A stretch of 41,607 bases of DNA from an uncultured Alphaproteobacteria bacterium (lineage in GTDB: Bacteria > Pseudomonadota > Alphaproteobacteria > HIMB59 > GCA-002718135): the NCBI GenBank assembly GCA_902518985.1, contig CABYIF010000013.1, positions 1-41,607 on the forward strand, read 5' to 3'. Position 1 is the stretch's first letter. Each line of letters begins with the position of its first letter. The notes beneath the pieces are model-generated. The model did no database searches, was not told the origin of the DNA, and saw only the letters and a list, made by a program, of their open reading frames with translations. The position numbers were made by a program, and so were the translations under genes. Shown here one piece after another: positions 38,170 to 41,607 of this stretch.

Positions 38170-38170
38170 A

Positions 38171-38908
38171 ATGAGATTAAAAGATAAAAAAATAATTGTA
38201 ACAGCAGCAGCACAAGGAATTGGTAGAGCAACTGCTATAAAGTTTGCAAATGAAGGAGCCTCAATTATTGCTACAGATATTAATGAAGAAAAGCTATTAG
38301 ACTTAGAAAAAGAACATCCAAATATCAAGACTCAAAAACTTGATGCTTCTGATAAAAATGCAGTTGAAAAATTTTGTGCATCTATAAATAACGTTGATGT
38401 ACTTTTTCACGCAGTTGGATTTGTGCATCATGGGACTCTCATGGACTGTGATGATAAAGAATTTTATAGATCGATTAATGTTAATGTATATTCAGCTTAT
38501 TTGATGAGTTACAACTTAGTGCCAAAAATGTTAGATAATGGCAAAGGAAACATAATAATTGTCTCTTCGGCTGCTTCAAATGTCAAAGGAGCTCCTAATC
38601 GATTAATATATGGAACAACAAAAGCAGCTCTTAATGGTTTTGTAAAAGCACTTGCTATAGATTATGTCAAAAAAGGAATACGATGTAATGCTATACTTCC
38701 TGGAACGGTAGAAACCCCTTCTTGGGAAGGTAGAGTTAATGTGGCTGATGATCCAAAGAAAGCTAGAGAAGATTTTATTGCTCGACAAGCTATGGGAAGG
38801 CTTGGGCAACCTGAAGAAATTGCTTCTCTTGCTACTTACCTAGCTAGTGACGAATCAGATTTTGTTACAGGAACGCTAAACCTAATTGATGGAGGGTGGA
38901 CTTTATAA
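38171..38908 (+). CDS. SDR dehydrogenase, probable 2-keto-3-deoxy-L-fuconate dehydrogenase
   Basis: A 245-residue classical short-chain dehydrogenase. Features are the cofactor motif VTAAAQGIGRATA, a Ser in IVSSAASNVKG, YGTTKAAL (YxxxK), and a C-terminal VTGTLNLIDGGWTL. By position between L-fuconate dehydratase and the FAH hydrolase it should oxidise 2-keto-3-deoxy-L-fuconate to the 2,4-diketo acid. The start used is ATG 38171, one base after the dehydratase stop, placing the cofactor loop at the usual distance. An in-frame TTG at 38129 would add 14 residues encoded inside the dehydratase and is unlikely. Confidence 0.88.
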   Translation: MRLKDKKIIVTAAAQGIGRATAIKFANEGASIIATDINEEKLLDLEKEHPNIKTQKLDASDKNAVEKFCASINNVDVLFHAVGFVHHGTLMDCDDKEFYRSINVNVYSAYLMSYNLVPKMLDNGKGNIIIVSSAASNVKGAPNRLIYGTTKAALNGFVKALAIDYVKKGIRCNAILPGTVETPSWEGRVNVADDPKKAREDFIARQAMGRLGQPEEIASLATYLASDESDFVTGTLNLIDGGWTL

Positions 38909-39756
38909 TGAAAATATTAAGATATAGAATTGGTGACAAAGTAAAACCGGGAATTCTAGATCAAGAAAATAAAATTCGTGATGCATCTAGTTTGGTAAAT
39001 GATTGGGATAGTGAAAATGTCACAATAGAAAAATTAAATTCTGTTAAACAAATTGAAGTTAACTCACTGCCTATCGTCGAAGATAATAATGGAATTGCTC
39101 CGTGTGTATGCAAAAAAAGTGTAGGTAAGTTTATTTGCATTGGCTTAAATTATTCTGATCATGCTGAAGAAACAGGACTAAAAGTTCCTTCAGAGCCAAT
39201 AATATTTTCAAAAGCAACTAGTGCAATCATTGGTCCTAATGATAATGTAGAAATCCCTAGAAAATCAGTAAAATCTGATTGGGAAGTAGAACTTGGAGTG
39301 GTTATAGGAAAAGAAGCAAAATATATTTCTGAAGATCAATCCCAATCTCATATTGCTGGATATTGTGTTGTAAATGATCTTAGTGAAAGAGAGTTTCAAA
39401 TTGAACATTCAGGTCAATGGGTGAAAGGTAAATCTTGTGATACTTTTGGACCAATTGGACCATATTTAGTAACAACTGATGAAATAGTAGATCCACAAAA
39501 CTTAAAAATGTGGCTTGATGTTAATGGCAAAAGAATGCAAGATGGCTCAACTAGTACTATGGTTTATGGAGTAAACTTTTTGATAAGTTATTTGAGTCAA
39601 TTTATGTCTTTACAGCCTGGCGATATTATTTCTACTGGTACGCCCCCTGGTGTAGGAATGGGAATGAACCCACAAGTATTTTTAAAACCTGGCGATGAAA
39701 TACAACTTGGTATTGATGGTTTAGGACAACAAAAACAAAATGTAATTTCAGGATAA
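38908..39756 (+). CDS. FAH-family hydrolase, probable 2,4-diketo-3-deoxy-L-fuconate hydrolase
   Basis: Fumarylacetoacetate-hydrolase-fold metalloenzyme of 282 residues. The metal and catalytic region is conserved: FICIGLNYSDHAEE, DWEVELGVVIG with paired Glu, VNDLSEREFQ with Asp, GKSCDTFGPIGP, and TGTPPGVGMG. Context predicts cleavage of the 2,4-diketo-3-deoxy acid to pyruvate and L-lactate, as in the non-phosphorylative L-fucose pathway. The start is the ATG in TAATG overlapping the SDR stop, with GGAGGG about 12 bases upstream; an earlier in-frame GTG at 38896 is rejected. Its own stop overlaps the lactate dehydrogenase start in the same way. Confidence 0.9.
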   Translation: MKILRYRIGDKVKPGILDQENKIRDASSLVNDWDSENVTIEKLNSVKQIEVNSLPIVEDNNGIAPCVCKKSVGKFICIGLNYSDHAEETGLKVPSEPIIFSKATSAIIGPNDNVEIPRKSVKSDWEVELGVVIGKEAKYISEDQSQSHIAGYCVVNDLSEREFQIEHSGQWVKGKSCDTFGPIGPYLVTTDEIVDPQNLKMWLDVNGKRMQDGSTSTMVYGVNFLISYLSQFMSLQPGDIISTGTPPGVGMGMNPQVFLKPGDEIQLGIDGLGQQKQNVISG

Positions 39757-40910
39757 TGTTTAATTCAATTAGTAAATGTAGAAATACTGAAGACTTTCGA
39801 AAACTTGCAAAAAAAAGATTACCAGGTCCAATCTTTCACTATATCGATGGAGCAGCAGATGATGAAGTAACATACAGAAGAAACACAGAGTCATTTGAGC
39901 AATGTGATTTAGTTCCAAATGTTTTAGCCGGTGTAGAAGATATAGACATGTCTACAACAGTTATGGGTAAAAAAATTGATATGCCTCTATATTTTGCTCC
40001 GACTGCTTTACAAAGATTATTTCATCACGATGGTGAATTAGCAGTTGGTAAAACAGCGCAAAAGTTTGGAACAATGTTTGGAATTTCTTCACTAGGAACA
40101 ACAAGTATTGAGGATATTGCAAAGCATGTATCAACTCCTAAATTATTTCAACTTTATGTTCATCGTGACAAAGGGTTAACAAATAGTATGTTGGACAGAT
40201 GCAAGGATGCAAAATTTGATGGATTAGCTTTAACCGTAGACACGATTGTTGGAGGAAACAGAGAAAGAGATTTATTAACTGGTTTTACCTCACCACCAAA
40301 ACTAACTTTAAATAGTTTAATAAGTTTTGCAATGCACCCTAATTGGGCTTTTAATCACTTTACGCATTCAAGATTTGAGCTTCATCAAATAAAACACTGG
40401 ATTAGAGAAGGAAATAAAATATCACTTTCTATTCATGATTATTTTACGAAGATGCTTGACCAATCTATGGATTGGAAAGCGGCAGAAGAAATTCGTAAAT
40501 ATTGGGGGGGCGAATTTGCCCTTAAAGGGATAATGTCAGTAGAAGATGCAAAGAGAGCAATAGACATAGGAGCTTCAACAATAATGATATCAAATCATGG
40601 AGGAAGACAGTTAGATGGATCAAGATCTCCATTTGACCAACTTGCTGAAATAGTTGATGCTGTGGGCGATAAAATTGATGTAATTTGTGAAGGTGGTATT
40701 AGACGAGGAACGCATGTTCTAAAAGCACTATCTTTAGGCGCAAAAGCTTGTTCAGGGGGGAGAATGTATCTTTATGCCCTTGCTGCTGGGGGTCAAAAAG
40801 GTGTTGAAAAAGCCATGAGTAATATGAAAAATGAAATTGAAAGAGATATGAAGCTTATGGGAGTAAAAAATATAAGTGAATTATCAAGAAAAAATCTTAG
40901 ATTCAGATAA
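39756..40910 (+). CDS. lldD: FMN-dependent L-lactate dehydrogenase
   Basis: Membrane-associated alpha-hydroxyacid oxidoreductase that oxidises L-lactate to pyruvate and passes electrons to quinone. The 384-residue TIM-barrel protein has the N-terminal LPGPIFHYIDGAADDEVTY, the FMN-binding APTALQRL region, the LYVHRD strand, the Lys of FALKGI, the catalytic-base region SNHGGRQLDGSRSPFDQL, and the phosphate-binding EGGIRRGTHVLKAL. Related family members oxidise glycolate or mandelate. As last enzyme after a hydrolase that yields L-lactate, lactate is the logical substrate. It starts in a TAATG overlap with the FAH gene. Confidence 0.9.
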   Translation: MFNSISKCRNTEDFRKLAKKRLPGPIFHYIDGAADDEVTYRRNTESFEQCDLVPNVLAGVEDIDMSTTVMGKKIDMPLYFAPTALQRLFHHDGELAVGKTAQKFGTMFGISSLGTTSIEDIAKHVSTPKLFQLYVHRDKGLTNSMLDRCKDAKFDGLALTVDTIVGGNRERDLLTGFTSPPKLTLNSLISFAMHPNWAFNHFTHSRFELHQIKHWIREGNKISLSIHDYFTKMLDQSMDWKAAEEIRKYWGGEFALKGIMSVEDAKRAIDIGASTIMISNHGGRQLDGSRSPFDQLAEIVDAVGDKIDVICEGGIRRGTHVLKALSLGAKACSGGRMYLYALAAGGQKGVEKAMSNMKNEIERDMKLMGVKNISELSRKNLRFR

Positions 40911-40970
40911 ATTCACAAATTTTTAAAAAAAATTATTTATTCTCACTTAATTTTATTCTAAAAATTTTTT

Positions 40971-41291
40971 ATGAATGATGAAATTGAACCTATTTTAGTT
41001 GGTGACACTGATGACATTGAAATAGGCAGTGTTGAAAATTTTGAATATGAAGATAATAATTTTGCAATATTCAGGTTAGAGTCAGGTTTTTTTTCAACAC
41101 AAGGAAATTGTAATTGTGAAGAAAGAGCTCCTTTGAGTGAGGCTGAGATAGAAGATGAAGAACTTGAATGTGTTAGTTGTGGAAATACATATAGTATTGT
41201 ATCAGGTGATTGTATAAGTGAGCCAGAGCTAGATGGATTAAAAATTTTTGATATCTCTGAAGAAGATGGAAGTATTTACCTTAGCCTTTAA
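40971..41291 (+). CDS. Rieske-ferredoxin-like protein with all-cysteine ligand set
   Basis: A 106-residue, strongly acidic cytoplasmic protein. The fold pattern is that of small Rieske ferredoxins (FAIFRLESGFFST before the first ligands, APLSEAEI after them, YSIVSGDCISEP after the second pair). Instead of CxH and CxxH it has C47-x-C49 and C67-x2-C70 with the Rieske spacing of 17 residues between pairs; a fifth Cys is at 81. It could hold a Cys4-ligated [2Fe-2S] cluster, a single iron or zinc. It follows lldD by 60 bases and may carry electrons for the operon, but that is speculation. Its stop shares TTAA with the convergent gene. Confidence 0.75.
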   Translation: MNDEIEPILVGDTDDIEIGSVENFEYEDNNFAIFRLESGFFSTQGNCNCEERAPLSEAEIEDEELECVSCGNTYSIVSGDCISEPELDGLKIFDISEEDGSIYLSL

Positions 41292-41607
41292 AATTTTAAT
41301 TCATTGATATTAATAATATTACTTTTATTTAAATCGCTTTTATTTTTTAAAAAAAAAGCAACATTTTTACATGACTCGATAGACATTCTTTTTCTACACT
41401 CAATTGTTAAAGCGGAATTGTGTGGTGTTAGCAAAATATTATTTAGAGTAAAAAATTTGCTATTTTCTGAAGGCGGTTCTTTCTCAAAAACATCCAATCC
41501 AGCTGCAAAAATGTTCTTATTAAACAAAGCTTCATAGAGTGCATTTTCATTAACAATACCTCCCCTTGCTGTGTTTATTAAAATCAAATTTTTTTTAAAC
41601 ATACTGA
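41288..41607 (-). CDS. D-isomer-specific 2-hydroxyacid dehydrogenase (C-terminal part, cut by window edge)
   Basis: The frame stays open to the window edge, so only the last ~106 residues are visible. They contain the end of the NAD-binding domain, LINTARGGIVNENALYEAL, then GLDVFEKEPP and the catalytic-His region LLTPHNSAL, which are diagnostic for the D-2-hydroxyacid dehydrogenase family (phosphoglycerate, lactate, hydroxypyruvate and related enzymes). The subfamily cannot be set from this part. The visible end lacks any ACT domain, arguing against a long-form SerA. Confidence 0.88.
   Translation of the reverse strand, partial: SMFKKNLILINTARGGIVNENALYEALFNKNIFAAGLDVFEKEPPSENSKFFTLNNILLTPHNSALTIECRKRMSIESCKNVAFFLKNKSDLNKSNIININELKF

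Noticed and set aside
38129-38170. SDR dehydrogenase starting at TTG 38129
   Set aside because: The extra residues are encoded within the L-fuconate dehydratase 3' end, and ATG 38171 gives the standard SDR N terminus.
38896-38907. FAH-family hydrolase starting at GTG 38896
   Set aside because: The ATG at 38908 overlaps the preceding stop as TAATG, the pattern used at neighbouring junctions, and matches the family start.

Overview
The window is a gene-dense, very AT-rich stretch of bacterial chromosome. The coding density, gene order and protein families point to an alphaproteobacterium with a streamlined, probably marine planktonic genome, such as the SAR11/HIMB59-like or other low-GC lineages. 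This placement is inferred from gene content and composition, not from a phylogeny. Gene neighbourhoods familiar from Alphaproteobacteria include rplU-rpmA-obgE-proB-proA-nadD-rsfS-ctpA-rppH, metX-metW-gloB, argH-lptM-lysA and yqaA-dsbB-coq7. Many neighbouring genes overlap by 1-17 bases, and most convergent gene pairs share their stop-codon bases. No insertion sequence, phage gene, integrase or CRISPR array is visible.

Layout. 1-3807 (+): the 3' part of the F1 ATP synthase operon (atpA partial, atpG, atpD, atpC). 3804-13315 (-): a long run of housekeeping genes. In transcription order these are metX, metW and gloB, then rplU, rpmA, obgE, proB, proA, nadD, rsfS, ctpA and rppH. metX is preceded by a promoter and a SAM-II-type riboswitch. 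13516-15769 (+): a chorismate mutase-aminotransferase fusion followed by tyrA. 15766-19777: plsC (-), a zinc-ribbon membrane protein (+), then argH-lptM-lysA (-). 19881-25898 (+): an acyl-CoA operon with a hydroxyacyl-CoA dehydrogenase/enoyl-CoA hydratase fusion and an acyl-CoA synthetase, followed by metY and an alpha/beta hydrolase. 25921-29412: small proteins, an esterase, an HNH endonuclease, coq7, dsbB, a YqaA-type membrane protein and tRNA-Leu(CAA). 29654-31631: a short accessory segment with a secreted MORN-repeat/zinc-peptidase-like protein and two overlapping tiny genes. 31651-41607: a sugar region.

The sugar region is the most coherent metabolic unit. The plus strand (36011-40910) encodes L-fuconolactonase-like, L-fuconate dehydratase, 2-keto-3-deoxy-L-fuconate dehydrogenase-like, diketo-acid hydrolase (FAH family) and FMN L-lactate dehydrogenase proteins. 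With the aldo/keto reductase of the divergent galE-galT-sufE-AKR-EamA transcript, these can take L-fucose to pyruvate plus L-lactate, and the lactate on to pyruvate, without phosphorylated intermediates. The run ends in a small Rieske-like protein whose two ligand histidines are both replaced by cysteine.

Points most worth a second look: the all-cysteine Rieske-like protein; an apparent AUU start codon for rsfS; the MORN-HExxH protein, whose best signal peptide lies in another frame across an A8 tract; two overlapping sub-60-residue genes; the SAM-II-type element that begins where transcription should start; the chorismate mutase-HisC fusion; and the recurrent TTAA shared by convergent stop codons.
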